Shown here: piece after piece, positions 53,427-63,965 of the stretch | Layout: each line of letters opens with the position of its first letter | Position numbering within the stretch: position 1 is the first letter of the stretch | Source of the DNA: Chryseobacterium paridis | Lineage (GTDB): Bacteria > Bacteroidota > Bacteroidia > Flavobacteriales > Weeksellaceae | DNA: 64,000 nt | Direction of reading: 5' to 3' | NCBI RefSeq assembly: GCF_016595215.1 | Contig: NZ_JAENHK010000010.1 | Location: 682,001-746,000 of the forward strand | Position numbers and translations under genes: made by a program | The notes under the pieces: model-generated | Told to the model about the DNA's origin: nothing | Database searches by the model: none | The model's input: the letters and a program-made list of their open reading frames with translations, nothing else

Positions 53427-54647
53427 TTATTGGTGACTATCTTTTTTCATTACTAAAATCAGTATGGCAAGTAAGCCACCAGCAGCACCAAATATATAAA
53501 TAGACTGATAACTAAACCATCCGGCAATAATTCCAGCTATTGGACCCGCTAATCCTAATGAGAGATCGAAAAAAGCGGAATAAGCTCCTAAAGCAGTTCC
53601 TCTCATCTGAGGAGTAACTTTTTTGATAGCCAGAACTCCCAAAGAAGGAAATACAAGGGAAAATCCTATTCCTGTAAGCGCACAGCCCACAATAGCCATC
53701 CAACCTGAATAAGAAAAACCAATACATAGTTGTCCGATAATCTCAATCGCAAATGAAACCAATGCCACTTTGTACCCTCCATATTTGTCAGGAAATGAAG
53801 AAAATAAAAGTCGTGTAAGAACATAAAAGCCTCCAAAACAGATAAATCCTAAAGAAGCATCACCCCAATTTTTCTCTGCAAAGAGCAAAGCTATAAAAGA
53901 AGCAATACAGGCGAATCCCAACGAAGAAAAAGCCAATGCCAATCCCTGAGCTGAAACTTTTCCGATTACCTTGTAAAATGGAGTTCTGACGTGAGTAGGA
54001 TCTACAGTTAAAGTGGGTAGTTTGGCAGTAGACAACCAGCTGATAACAGATAGTATCAATATCAGTACAAATGGAACGGATGATCCAAATTGATTACCCA
54101 ACCACATACTTAGAGGTGCACCTATAGCTATTCCCGCATACATAGAAATCCCATTCCAGGTCATTACTTTACCTGATTTATGTGGACCTACCAAACCAAT
54201 TCCCCATGTCAAAGCTCCGGTCACCATCATACTTTCTGAAATACCATGTATTATTCTTGCAAAGATCAGCAAGCCCAGTGCTACAATTGGAAACTGTCCT
54301 AAAGAACTTCCTGTGATATATATGATCCCGGCAATGAAAACCATAAAGATCCCCCGATGATTGCTGGTTTTGGCGCCAAGCGTATCTGTTATTTTTCCGG
54401 CATAAGCCCGGGTCAGTAAAGTAGCCAGGAACTGTAATCCGATGACAATTCCCACGGTAAAGGTGTCAAATTTTAATTCATTTTTAATAAGTGTAGGCAA
54501 AGCGCCTAATGTAATACCAATAGTAAGGTACACCGCAAATACAGAAATTACTATAGGAGCTAAGACTTTTGTTAATGGTATTTTTTGTTGATGTATAGCT
54601 GCATCCCCAGTATTGGACGCGACTAATTTTGTACTTTTAACGGCCAT
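53427..54647 (-). CDS. MFS transporter (12 TM)
   Basis: 406 residues of the drug/sugar-exporter type (YhhS/YfcJ-like): LTRAYAGKITDTLGAKTSNHRG is motif A; 12 hydrophobic segments. Substrate unknown. The AraC-family gene encoded 79 nt upstream on the same strand is its likely regulator. Confidence 0.88.
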   Translation of the reverse strand: MAVKSTKLVASNTGDAAIHQQKIPLTKVLAPIVISVFAVYLTIGITLGALPTLIKNELKFDTFTVGIVIGLQFLATLLTRAYAGKITDTLGAKTSNHRGIFMVFIAGIIYITGSSLGQFPIVALGLLIFARIIHGISESMMVTGALTWGIGLVGPHKSGKVMTWNGISMYAGIAIGAPLSMWLGNQFGSSVPFVLILILSVISWLSTAKLPTLTVDPTHVRTPFYKVIGKVSAQGLALAFSSLGFACIASFIALLFAEKNWGDASLGFICFGGFYVLTRLLFSSFPDKYGGYKVALVSFAIEIIGQLCIGFSYSGWMAIVGCALTGIGFSLVFPSLGVLAIKKVTPQMRGTALGAYSAFFDLSLGLAGPIAGIIAGWFSYQSIYIFGAAGGLLAILILVMKKDSHQ

Positions 54648-54681
54648 ATTGCATCGTTTTTTTTTAGTTATTTTACGAGTA

Positions 54682-54689
54682 CAAAAGTA
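54682..54689 (-). promoter_or_regulatory. -7 element of the MFS gene
   Basis: Reads TACTTTTG on the minus strand, matching TAnnTTTG, 34 nt before the ATG. Confidence 0.5.
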
Positions 54690-54726
54690 GGCCAGGAGGG
54701 AAGGTTTAACGATAGCTATTCAATGG

Positions 54727-55575
54727 CTATAATTGGACAAATAATGGTTTCTTATTCCGAAATTGTGATGCTGTACATCCCGCATGATTCTTAAAAAAGC
54801 GGGAAAAATAGGCATGATCTTCATACCCCAGTTCAAAAGCAATTTGTTTTATATCCAGGTTCGTATAATACAAAAGTCGTTGGGATTCAAGAATAATTTC
54901 CTGCTGTATCCAGTGGCTTGCGGCAAAACCTGTAATTTCTTTTACTACCTCATTCAGATAAAGAGGAGTAATGTTAAGCTCTGAGGCATATTCTTTTACC
55001 TGCTTGAGTTGTTTAAAATGAGCCTGAACCAATTGTTTAAAGTTCATTACAGTTTTGTATTTCTGCCCACCAAGTAACTTTTCAGAATGTCGGTTTTCCA
55101 CAAGGCTCCTGATGACAAGTCCTGTCAGACCATCAGTAAAGGAGCTTATGAGATTACTTTGAAAAGGAGCTTCTGAGTTTTGCAATATAGAATCGAAAAC
55201 CGGAATTAATGAAAATAAATCATGCTCCTTTGTTATTGATACTTCCTGATTGGAATTGAGATAAGTATTGAAAATTTCAAGGTATGTTTTAGGAATTAGT
55301 CCCGTATCTACAAATGCAAACCAACCTTTAGAATTTTTGTTTTTTAAATACCGGTGAACCTGACCAGGAGCCACATACAGGATCGAACTTCCGGATAATG
55401 CTATTTCCCGGAAATCCAATTCCCACAAAGAATACCCTTCCTGTTGAAGAACAAACATAAAATGCTCATCCCGGTGTGGAACCTGTAATATTTCATCAAG
55501 CTCACCAATGGGACAAATTTCAATACCAACAGATGGAAGTTCGTTTTTATGAAGTGGAATCGTAGATTTTGCCAT
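54727..55575 (-). CDS. AraC-family transcriptional regulator
   Basis: 282 residues, N-terminal cupin-like arm (EICPIGELDEILQVPHRDEHFMFVLQQEGYS) and C-terminal double HTH (VKEYASELNITPLYLNEVVKEITGFAASHWIQQEIILESQRLLYYTNLDIKQIAFELGYEDHAYFSRFFKNHAGCTASQFR). Encoded upstream of the MFS gene in the same direction, a common regulator-transporter pairing. Confidence 0.92.
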   Translation of the reverse strand: MAKSTIPLHKNELPSVGIEICPIGELDEILQVPHRDEHFMFVLQQEGYSLWELDFREIALSGSSILYVAPGQVHRYLKNKNSKGWFAFVDTGLIPKTYLEIFNTYLNSNQEVSITKEHDLFSLIPVFDSILQNSEAPFQSNLISSFTDGLTGLVIRSLVENRHSEKLLGGQKYKTVMNFKQLVQAHFKQLKQVKEYASELNITPLYLNEVVKEITGFAASHWIQQEIILESQRLLYYTNLDIKQIAFELGYEDHAYFSRFFKNHAGCTASQFRNKKPLFVQL

Positions 55576-55804
55576 TACATAAATAATATATGTTTGCGGA
55601 TGTAAATGTAATCAAAATGCCAATAATTATAATAAAACTAACATCCATCTATAAGACTTTCCTCTAAAAACAGATGATTCGTTTTAAACCACTCATTCAA
55701 CATTTCACCTTAATTTTTTCCTGCTTGACATAAAAATCAAAAGCATTTTTAAAGAATCAATATTTATATTTACAAAATTATTACGAGTACAAGCACATAT
55801 CTCT

Positions 55805-56908
55805 ATGAAAAGAAAAAATAAGATAAGAAAAAAAATATTCCTCTCCACAACAAAGAAAAGACTACTCATCTGGACAGTGGCCTTATTTACATTTTATATA
55901 TTTTCTTATCTCATGGATCCTTTTGACCCTGTATGGCAGGAATACATTCATGAACCATTGAAGTTTCTGATCACTGATTTTCCCTGGGCTTTACTTTTTT
56001 CAATTATTATTTCCGAAATCAGCATATTTATCGATTATCAGCTCAATAAACTGCTCCCATGGAGTGACCGTAGTGTAAACCGGCTTTTTTTACAAGGATT
56101 TCTTCAGATCATCGGAAGTATCCTTCTTGTGATTATTGTCAATTATATCTTCTCCGACACTTCAGATAATATTCCCAAAATGGATTATCGTAAAGAAGTA
56201 ACCTTATTAGGACAGTGGGTAGCTACTAACATTATTATTTCACTTATTATCAGCGCTATAAATACAGGAGATTTTCTATTGGAAAACTGGAAAAAATCTG
56301 CCCTTGAAGTAAGCCAGCATAAATTAAGAGCCTCAAAACACAGACAGGCGGCGATGTCAGCGGAACTGCAGGCTTTAAAACTGCAGATTGACCCTCATTT
56401 TATTTTTAATAATCTCAGCGTTCTGTCAGAACTCATCTTAGAAAACCAACAGCTTGGTTATGAATATGCTGAAAATTTTTCCAAAGTATACCGCTATCTT
56501 CTCATCAATTCAAAAAAGGACAGTATTGCTTTAGATGAAGAGCTTAAATTTTTGGATTCTTATATTTTCCTGATCAAGAAAAGGATAGGAGAAGGTGTGA
56601 TCTTTAATATCTCTATTAATGATGAATATCGAAACATGCTGATTCCCCCAATGACCCTCCAGTTTTTAGTAGAAAATGCAATTAAACATAATCAAACTTT
56701 AAAATCCAATCCTTTAGAGATAAAGATCTATACCATACCAAGTAAAAATTTAGTGGTTTATAATACATTATCCCCTTTGGTCAATAAAGCAGAATCTGCA
56801 AGGGTAGGAGTTAAAAATATTATGAATAGATTTGAGTTATTAGGGGATAGAAAACCTCTGATCCTGAAAACAGAAAAAGATTTCATTGCAAAAATACCAT
56901 TATTATGA
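55805..56908 (+). CDS. LytS/YehU-type sensor histidine kinase
   Basis: 367 residues: several membrane segments in the first 160 residues, then the His-kinase domain with H198 in LKLQIDPHFIFNNLSVLSELI and a degenerate ATPase region (NAIKHNQ). Overlaps the response-regulator start by 4 nt (ATGA), a coupled pair. Confidence 0.93.
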   Translation: MKRKNKIRKKIFLSTTKKRLLIWTVALFTFYIFSYLMDPFDPVWQEYIHEPLKFLITDFPWALLFSIIISEISIFIDYQLNKLLPWSDRSVNRLFLQGFLQIIGSILLVIIVNYIFSDTSDNIPKMDYRKEVTLLGQWVATNIIISLIISAINTGDFLLENWKKSALEVSQHKLRASKHRQAAMSAELQALKLQIDPHFIFNNLSVLSELILENQQLGYEYAENFSKVYRYLLINSKKDSIALDEELKFLDSYIFLIKKRIGEGVIFNISINDEYRNMLIPPMTLQFLVENAIKHNQTLKSNPLEIKIYTIPSKNLVVYNTLSPLVNKAESARVGVKNIMNRFELLGDRKPLILKTEKDFIAKIPLL

Positions 56909-57669
56909 AACTCAATAAGATCCTGATCATTGAGGATGAAAAGCCCAATGCAGACCGTTTAAAGAGATTGCTTTTAAAGTTAAGGCCTCATGTAGAAATC
57001 CTGTCCGTAGAAGATTCTGTAGCATCTTCTGTAAAATGGCTTGAGGAAAACACATCTCCCGATATTATCATGATGGATATCCGACTTGCTGATGGGTTGA
57101 GCTTTGAAATTTTTAACCAGACAGAAATTAAATGTCCTGTGATATTCATTACTGCTTATGATGAATACGCTGTAAAAGCATTTAAATACAATAGTATTGA
57201 CTATCTTTTAAAACCCGTAGAAGAAGAAGAACTAGAAACAGCTCTCAAACATTATGAAACCTTTATGGAAACTATTCCTTACGTAGGAACTGCCATTGAA
57301 GGATTGCTCAACTATATCCAACCCAAAGATTATAGAAAACGCTTTCTTCTTGCCCATAGAGATGGCTACAAAACATTATTGTCAGAAGATGTTCTCTATT
57401 TCTTTACAGAACTTGGCGTGAGCAGAGCAGTATTAAAAAACGGAAATACCGAAATTGTCCCTCAAACCCTTGAAGAACTCGAAAAACAGCTGGATCCCAA
57501 AATGTTTTTCAGAGCCAACAGACAATTTATTATCAACATAGATTCTGTACTACAAATTTCCAATTATTTTAATGGAAAATTAAAATTGGAACTTATTAAG
57601 CATCCGGATATTGAAGTCATTGTAAGCAGAGAGAAAGCTTCAGCATTGAAGGCTTGGATGGATTATTAA
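56905..57669 (+). CDS. LytTR-family response regulator
   Basis: 254 residues: receiver with D58 in IIMMDIRLADG and K in SIDYLLKPVEEEE, and a LytTR DNA-binding domain (about 140-254; FRANRQFIINIDSVLQISNYFNGKLKLELI). It may control the RND pump downstream, though 576 nt of repeats separate them. Confidence 0.93.
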   Translation: MKLNKILIIEDEKPNADRLKRLLLKLRPHVEILSVEDSVASSVKWLEENTSPDIIMMDIRLADGLSFEIFNQTEIKCPVIFITAYDEYAVKAFKYNSIDYLLKPVEEEELETALKHYETFMETIPYVGTAIEGLLNYIQPKDYRKRFLLAHRDGYKTLLSEDVLYFFTELGVSRAVLKNGNTEIVPQTLEELEKQLDPKMFFRANRQFIINIDSVLQISNYFNGKLKLELIKHPDIEVIVSREKASALKAWMDY

Positions 57670-58245
57670 ATTCCATCCTGTCATTTCGACGGTAGGAGAA
57701 ATCTATTGGATTAATAACTCTCTAGAAATAATACTGAGATTCTTCACTCCACTTTGTTTCGTTCTGAATGACAAATATTGTAAAATATGCGTCATGTCAT
57801 TTCGACGGTAGGAGAAATCTATTGGATTAATAACTCTCTAAAAATAATATTGAGATTCTTCACTTCACTCCGTTTTGTTCTGAAATCGAAGATTCGACAT
57901 GGTCAATGACAAATATTGTAAAATATGCGTCATGTCATTTCGACGGTAGGAGAAATCTATTGGATTAATAACTCTCTAGAAATAATACTGAGATTCTTCA
58001 CTCCACTTTGTTTCGTTCTGAAATCGAAGATTCGATGTAGTCAATGACAGTGCTTAAAATACAGCCTATTCTTCAATCTTAAATCAAAGATCTTACCCGA
58101 CCAATCTCATCTTAAAAGATCGTTTTCTTTTCATTTTAAATATCAAACGTTTCATCCCTAAATAATTCCGTTTCACTTAAATTATCTCTATAAAGAGCCT
58201 GTTTTTGCGATTATTTTGTAGTCAACAAATAGTAAATCGCATCTC
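57670..58245. other. 576-nt gap dominated by tandem palindromes
   Basis: 57679-58049 holds three tandem repeat copies (described separately); 58050-58245 is AT-rich and precedes the AcrA-like gene. No gene supported. Confidence 0.8.
57679..58049. repeat. Three tandem copies of the TGTCATTTCGAC palindrome
   Basis: Copies begin at 57679, 57795 and 57933 (periods 116 and 138). Each runs TGTCATTTCGACGGTAGGAG, AAATCTATTGGATTAATAAC ... GAGATTCTTCACT ... GAATGACA, an imperfect hairpin. Copies 2 and 3 carry an extra AATCGAAGATTCGA block of about 22 nt that copy 1 lacks. Confidence 0.95.
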
Positions 58246-59373
58246 ATGAATTATAAAAAAGGTTATTTAGTACTGCTATTGACAGCAGCTGTTTTTTTAC
58301 AATCCTGCAACTCCGGAAAAGGACAGGATGGGGACAATCAAATGTCTGCATTACCTACAGATTTCATCCAGTTACAATCAGGAAATGCTGATATTTCATC
58401 CGGTTATCCGGGAAGTATTGAAGGACAGGATAATGTGGATATCAAAGCCCAGGTTACAGGCTATCTGGAGACCGTATATGTAAAGGAAGGGCAATATGTA
58501 CAAAAAGGGCAGACTCTTTTCAGGATCAATCCTTCAGTCTATAATGAACAGGTAAATAATAGTGATGCTGCATTAAAAATAGCACTGGCCAACCAGGCGA
58601 GCGCCAAACTTGAGGTAGAAAAACTAAAACCCTTGGTTGAAGGAAATGTAGTTTCCGAAATGCAACTAAAAACTGCTCAGGCAAGCTATGCAGCAACTAC
58701 AGCACAAGTGGCGCAGGCTAAATCCGCATTAGGTTCTTCAAAGATCAATGCTGGCTTTGCCTATATAAAAGCTCCCGTATCAGGATATATTGGCAGGATC
58801 GTCAACAGAACTGGAAATTTAATTACTCCTTCCGATGCCACTCCGCTTACTACACTTTCCGATATCAATACAGTAAACGTCTATTTTGCGATGAACGAAG
58901 CGGATTTCCTTCGTTATACCAAAGCTAAAATGGCTTCTGAAGATCAAACCGGAAATGTCGAACTGATTCTTCCGGATGGTTCTACTTATGCATATAAGGG
59001 AAAGCTAGAAAATGCCAGTGGGAATTTCGACAGGATGACAGGAAGTATGCAGCTGAAAGCCATATTTCAAAATCCTGATAAATTATTACGTGCAGGCGGA
59101 ACAGCAAGGGTAAAAATTCATCAATCTGTAGAGGATGTTATTAAACTTCCAAAAACAGCTGTAAAAGATATTCAGGATAAGTTTTTTGTCTATAAACTAA
59201 ATCCTCAGAATAAAGTAGTCATGTCACCCATTGAAATTTCAGGAGGAACGATCAGTGATTATTTTGTTTCATCAGGGGTAAAAGCAGGAGATAAAATTGC
59301 AATCAACAGAATTGATGTCCTTACTGACGGAGCACTTGTATTGCCTCAAATTACCCATTCGAAACAGAACTAA
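58246..59373 (+). CDS. RND efflux periplasmic adaptor, AcrA/MexA-like
   Basis: 375 residues, lipoprotein signal (AAVFLQSC). Lipoyl half IKAQVTGYLETVYVKEGQYVQKGQTLFRI, helical hairpin, and YIKAPVSGYIGRIVNRTGNLI. First gene of a tripartite multidrug pump, 31 nt before the pump gene. Confidence 0.93.
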   Translation: MNYKKGYLVLLLTAAVFLQSCNSGKGQDGDNQMSALPTDFIQLQSGNADISSGYPGSIEGQDNVDIKAQVTGYLETVYVKEGQYVQKGQTLFRINPSVYNEQVNNSDAALKIALANQASAKLEVEKLKPLVEGNVVSEMQLKTAQASYAATTAQVAQAKSALGSSKINAGFAYIKAPVSGYIGRIVNRTGNLITPSDATPLTTLSDINTVNVYFAMNEADFLRYTKAKMASEDQTGNVELILPDGSTYAYKGKLENASGNFDRMTGSMQLKAIFQNPDKLLRAGGTARVKIHQSVEDVIKLPKTAVKDIQDKFFVYKLNPQNKVVMSPIEISGGTISDYFVSSGVKAGDKIAINRIDVLTDGALVLPQITHSKQN

Positions 59374-59403
59374 TAAAATGTATTCATTCAAAGAAATTAA
59401 GAC

Positions 59404-62400
59404 ATGCTAAAAAAAATAATAGATCGTCCGGTATTGGCAACCGTAATTTCTCTTATCATTGTGATATTGGGAATTATAGGCCTTAGTAAACTTGCCGTAA
59501 CGAGATTTCCAGATATTTCTCCACCTACGATTATGGTGTCAGGATCATATCCCGGAGGAAATAGTGAGACCGTTATCCGTTCTGTGGTAACACCTTTGGA
59601 AGAGCAGATCAATGGCGTTGAAGATATGCAGTATATGAAGTCTAACGCAAGTAATGACGGTACTTTTTCCATTTCAATCATATTCAAACAGGGAGTTAAC
59701 CCTGATCAGGCAGCAGTAAATGTGCAGAATAGGGTACAACAGGCAACCCCTATTTTACCACAGGAAGTGGTAAGAATGGGACTTACGACCTCCAAACAGC
59801 AAAACAGTATGATCATGCTGTTTAACATATATACTGATGATAATAAAAAATATGATGAGACTTTCCTGCAGAACTATGCCAATATTAATCTTATTCCACA
59901 GGTAAAAAGAGTAAAAGGAGTTGGTCAGGCACAGGTTTTTGGTATCAAAGATTATTCGATGAGAGTCTGGCTCAATCCTCAGAAAATGTCATCTTACGGA
60001 CTTGAACCTTCTGATGTATCAACTGCTATCGCTGATCACAGTTTAGAATCTGCTCCCGGAAAATTGGGTGAAGAATCTAATGCTTCATTGGAATATGTAA
60101 TCCGATACAAAGGAAAAAAAAATAAACCTGAACAATTTGAAAACATTGTGGTTAAAAATGACGGTACCAAACTGATCCGTCTGAAAGATGTAGCCAGAAT
60201 AGAATTCGGGGCCATTTCTTACAGTGGAGATAACCTTTCCAATGGTAAAAGTGCAGTAACGGTTGCAATCATGCAAACCACAGGGTCCAATGCCAATGAA
60301 ATTGAAATAGGTATTAATAAATCTATTGAGCAACTTTCAAAATCATTCCCTCCCGGTATTAAATATGCTAAAGTAATCAGTACCAAGGAAAGACTGGATG
60401 AAGCAACAGGCCAGGTAAAATCTACTTTAATAGAAGCTTTTATCCTTGTTTTTATTGTTGTATTTCTATTCTTACAGGATTTCAGATCTACTATTATTCC
60501 TGCTATTGCGGTTCCGGTAGCGATTATTGGAACCTTCTTTTTCCTTTTGGTATTAGGGTTCACGATTAATGTCCTAACGCTTTTCGCATTGGTTTTAGCC
60601 ATCGGAATTGTAGTAGATGATGCTATTGTCGTCGTGGAAGCAGTGCATAGCAATATGGAAGGAACGAACCTTACAGGTAAAGAAGCAACGCACAAGGCGA
60701 TGAACGAAATTACAGGAGCGGTAATCTCTATCACACTGGTAATGTCTGCTGTATTTATCCCGATTGGATTTATGTCTGGTTCAGCAGGGTTATTTTATAA
60801 ACAGTTTGCTTATACATTAGCAATTGCTATTATTATTTCGGCTGTCAATGCTTTGACTTTGACACCAGCTTTATGTGCTGTTTTTCTTAAAAATAATCAT
60901 GCTCATGATGAACATGGTAAGAAAAACGGATTTGGAAAAAGATTTTCTACAGCATTTAATGCAAGTTTTAATAACCTAACCAACCGATATGTAAAAGGCG
61001 TAAGGTTCCTGATCAATAAAAAATGGATAGCAGGAGGTCTTGTGATAGGAATTATAGCCGCAGCGGCATGGCTAATGACGACTACTTCTAAAAGTTTCGT
61101 TCCGATGGAAGATGACGGATTATTTATGTACACATTAAGTATGCCTCCGGGAACAGGATTAACGAAAACAACAGAAGTATCCAATAAAATGAATGCCATC
61201 CTGAAAAAGCTGGATGCCGTTCAGGAAAACACTTCAATTACAGGCTATAACTTGCTAAGTAATAGTTCTGGACCTGCATATGCCATGGGATTTGTAAAAT
61301 TAAAACCTAAAAAGGAAAGAGGGGCTATGCAGGATATTGATGAAATTATGGCAATTGTTAATGAAAAGTTTTCCAGTATCAGAGAGGGAAGTGTAATGAC
61401 TTTCAGGATGCCACCGGTAGAAGGATATGGAATGACCAATGATGCGGAAATAGTTCTCCAGGACCGTATGGGACGTGATCCTCAGGTTTTAAAAGCTAAG
61501 GCTGATGAACTTATAGGAAAGCTTATGCAAAATCCGGATGTTGCTTTTGCATATACTATGTTCCGTGCAGATTACCCACAAATGGAGCTGGAAGTAGATG
61601 AAGATAAGGCCAAACAATTAGGTGTTAGCATTTCAAATCTTTTAGGAAATATTCAAACGTATTTCTCAGGAGACCAATCTCAGAACTTTTCAAGATTTGG
61701 AAAATTCTACAGAGTCAACATAAAAGCTGATGGAGTTTTCAGAATGGATGCAGAAGCTTTCAATGATATTTTTGTGAAGAACAATAAAGGAGAAATGGTT
61801 CCCGCGAATACCCTCATCACTTTAAAGAAAGTGTATGGCCCGGAATCCGTGGGACGATACAACCTTTACAATTCACTGAACATCAATGTAACTCCAAAAC
61901 CAGGAGTAAGCAACGGAGCATTAATGTCAACGCTGGAAAAAACATTGGATAAACTTCCCTCAGATTATAGCTATGAATGGACAGGTTTAAGTTTAGAGGA
62001 AAAATCTTCAGGAAATCAAACCATTGCCATCTTCGGACTTTGTTTATTATTTGTTTACCTTCTTCTTGCTGCTCAATATGAAAGCTATATTCTTCCATTA
62101 GCAGTAATGCTTTCGATTCCTACTGGTATTTTAGGAGCATTTTTAGGAATAAAAGCAATCGGTCTAGATAACAACATCTATGTACAGGTGGGACTGATCA
62201 TGCTTATTGGTCTTCTCGCGAAGAATGCCATTCTGATTGTTGAGTTTGCCATTCAACGGAGAAAAGCAGGAATGCCCCTTCTGGAATCAGCTCTTGAAGG
62301 TGCTAAATCCAGATTACGTCCTATTATTATGACTTCCCTGGCATTTATTGTGGGAATGATCCCTTTAATGTTATCCTCCGGAGGAATGGCTTCAGGAAAT

Positions 62401-62532
62401 AAGTCCATCAGTATGAGTGCAGCAATGGGAATGCTAAGCGGTGTTGTCCTTGGGGTCTTTGTGATTCCTGTACTGTATATGTTCTTTCAGTATATCGATG
62501 AAAAAATTTCATCAAAGAACGCTAATGTCTAA
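59404..62532 (+). CDS. Multidrug RND efflux pump, AcrB/HAE1 type
   Basis: 1042 residues, 12 helices. Proton-relay DD in VLAIGIVVDDAIVVVEAV (D405, D406) as in AcrB; N-terminal FPDISPPTIMVSGSYPGGNSETV. Exports drugs, dyes and detergents. Clearly distinct from the two metal RND pumps in the window. Confidence 0.96.
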   Translation: MLKKIIDRPVLATVISLIIVILGIIGLSKLAVTRFPDISPPTIMVSGSYPGGNSETVIRSVVTPLEEQINGVEDMQYMKSNASNDGTFSISIIFKQGVNPDQAAVNVQNRVQQATPILPQEVVRMGLTTSKQQNSMIMLFNIYTDDNKKYDETFLQNYANINLIPQVKRVKGVGQAQVFGIKDYSMRVWLNPQKMSSYGLEPSDVSTAIADHSLESAPGKLGEESNASLEYVIRYKGKKNKPEQFENIVVKNDGTKLIRLKDVARIEFGAISYSGDNLSNGKSAVTVAIMQTTGSNANEIEIGINKSIEQLSKSFPPGIKYAKVISTKERLDEATGQVKSTLIEAFILVFIVVFLFLQDFRSTIIPAIAVPVAIIGTFFFLLVLGFTINVLTLFALVLAIGIVVDDAIVVVEAVHSNMEGTNLTGKEATHKAMNEITGAVISITLVMSAVFIPIGFMSGSAGLFYKQFAYTLAIAIIISAVNALTLTPALCAVFLKNNHAHDEHGKKNGFGKRFSTAFNASFNNLTNRYVKGVRFLINKKWIAGGLVIGIIAAAAWLMTTTSKSFVPMEDDGLFMYTLSMPPGTGLTKTTEVSNKMNAILKKLDAVQENTSITGYNLLSNSSGPAYAMGFVKLKPKKERGAMQDIDEIMAIVNEKFSSIREGSVMTFRMPPVEGYGMTNDAEIVLQDRMGRDPQVLKAKADELIGKLMQNPDVAFAYTMFRADYPQMELEVDEDKAKQLGVSISNLLGNIQTYFSGDQSQNFSRFGKFYRVNIKADGVFRMDAEAFNDIFVKNNKGEMVPANTLITLKKVYGPESVGRYNLYNSLNINVTPKPGVSNGALMSTLEKTLDKLPSDYSYEWTGLSLEEKSSGNQTIAIFGLCLLFVYLLLAAQYESYILPLAVMLSIPTGILGAFLGIKAIGLDNNIYVQVGLIMLIGLLAKNAILIVEFAIQRRKAGMPLLESALEGAKSRLRPIIMTSLAFIVGMIPLMLSSGGMASGNKSISMSAAMGMLSGVVLGVFVIPVLYMFFQYIDEKISSKNANV

Positions 62533-62549
62533 TCATTAAAATAGAAAAA

Positions 62550-63965
62550 ATGAACACATTCTATATAAAAAACTTCCTTATAACAGGCGTCATAGCATCA
62601 TTTCTGCTATCCTGTGCTGTAGGAAAAAAATACACCCGACCAGCACTGGATATTCCGGAAAATTATAAAGCAGCTTCAAAGGTAACCGGAGACACCGTAA
62701 TATTACCCTGGAAGACATTCTTTAAAGATCCGCAGCTTATCAGTCTTATAGAAAAAGCTCTCCTGAAGAATAATGAAATCCATACAGCTCTAAAAAATAT
62801 GGAACAGCTGGATCTCGCTTATAAGCAGGCAAAGAATAACATTATGCCAACTGTAGATTTTAATGCAGGGGCAAACAGGACATGGGCTTCAAAAAACAGC
62901 CTTAACGGTTCACTTAATGAGCAATTTGTAGGAACTAAATATATTGATGATTTTAATGCGACCTTAAGATTGTCATGGGAAGTTGATATCTGGGGTAAAA
63001 CAAAGATGCAGAAAGAATCTGCTGCAGCTGATTATTTGGCACAAAAAGAAAACATCAATGCTCTTAAGACCCGTATTATCGTACAGGTTGCACAAGCCTA
63101 CTACAATCTTATCAGTTTGGATGAACAATTGAAGATCGCAGAAAAGAATATTGAATTAAGTGATAACACGCTGAAAATGATGAAACTTCAATATACTGCA
63201 GGACAAATCAATTCGCTTGCTATACAACAATCAGAAGCTCAGAAAAAAACTGCTGAACTGCTGATCCCATTGGCCAATCAGAATATTTCAGTGCAGGAAA
63301 ATGCATTAAGTATTTTATGTGGTGAATATCCCGGTAAGATCGCAAGAGGGAATACCATGAAAAATATGATTCCCGAAAATACATTATTGGAAGGAGTTCC
63401 TGCACAACTTTTAAGCCGTCGCCCGGATCTTAAAGCTGCAGAACTTTCGGTAATAAGTTTTAATGCGAAAACAGGTTTATCCAAAGCAGCCATGTATCCA
63501 AGCATTAGCATTACTCCACAAATAGGAGTAAATTCCACACAGATAAGCTCATGGTTTGATCTACCCGGATCACTTGCTAAGACAATAGCTGGTAACTTAG
63601 CATTGCCACTTTTGCAAAAAAGACAACTAAAAACAGCTTATCAGACAGCACTTATCGATCAGGAGAAAGCTGTGATCACTTTCAGACAAACGATGATGAC
63701 AGCCGTAAGTGAGGTGTCAGATGCGATGGCAAAATCTAAAGGAACCTCAGAAAGGTTAACGTTACTGGAACAAAGAACCGGTATTTTGGATAAAGGGATC
63801 AATGATGCACTCAAATTATACAAAAGTGGTATGGCTACTTATTTAGAGGTCATCACCGCACAGAATAATAAACTTCAAAATGATCTTGAATATATCAATA
63901 TAAGCCTTGAAAAGCTCAATGCTGAAGTAGATCTTTACCGATCTTTAGGAGGAGGAATTAATTAA
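62550..63965 (+). CDS. NodT/OprM-type outer-membrane factor
   Basis: 471 residues, lipoprotein (lipobox FLLSC, then AVGKKYTRPALDIPENY, the OprM-type start). OEP repeats with LRLSWEVDIWGKTKMQKESAAADYLA and LLSRRPDLKAAELSV. Ends the tripartite multidrug operon; only 35 nt of the window remain. Confidence 0.94.
   Translation: MNTFYIKNFLITGVIASFLLSCAVGKKYTRPALDIPENYKAASKVTGDTVILPWKTFFKDPQLISLIEKALLKNNEIHTALKNMEQLDLAYKQAKNNIMPTVDFNAGANRTWASKNSLNGSLNEQFVGTKYIDDFNATLRLSWEVDIWGKTKMQKESAAADYLAQKENINALKTRIIVQVAQAYYNLISLDEQLKIAEKNIELSDNTLKMMKLQYTAGQINSLAIQQSEAQKKTAELLIPLANQNISVQENALSILCGEYPGKIARGNTMKNMIPENTLLEGVPAQLLSRRPDLKAAELSVISFNAKTGLSKAAMYPSISITPQIGVNSTQISSWFDLPGSLAKTIAGNLALPLLQKRQLKTAYQTALIDQEKAVITFRQTMMTAVSEVSDAMAKSKGTSERLTLLEQRTGILDKGINDALKLYKSGMATYLEVITAQNNKLQNDLEYINISLEKLNAEVDLYRSLGGGIN

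Noticed and set aside
57679..58049. CRISPR array or IS ends
   Set aside because: Repeat units over 100 nt, no spacers, no transposase.
60219..60734. 171-codon minus-strand ORF inside the AcrB gene
   Set aside because: Antisense shadow of a well-supported RND pump; no recognisable motif.
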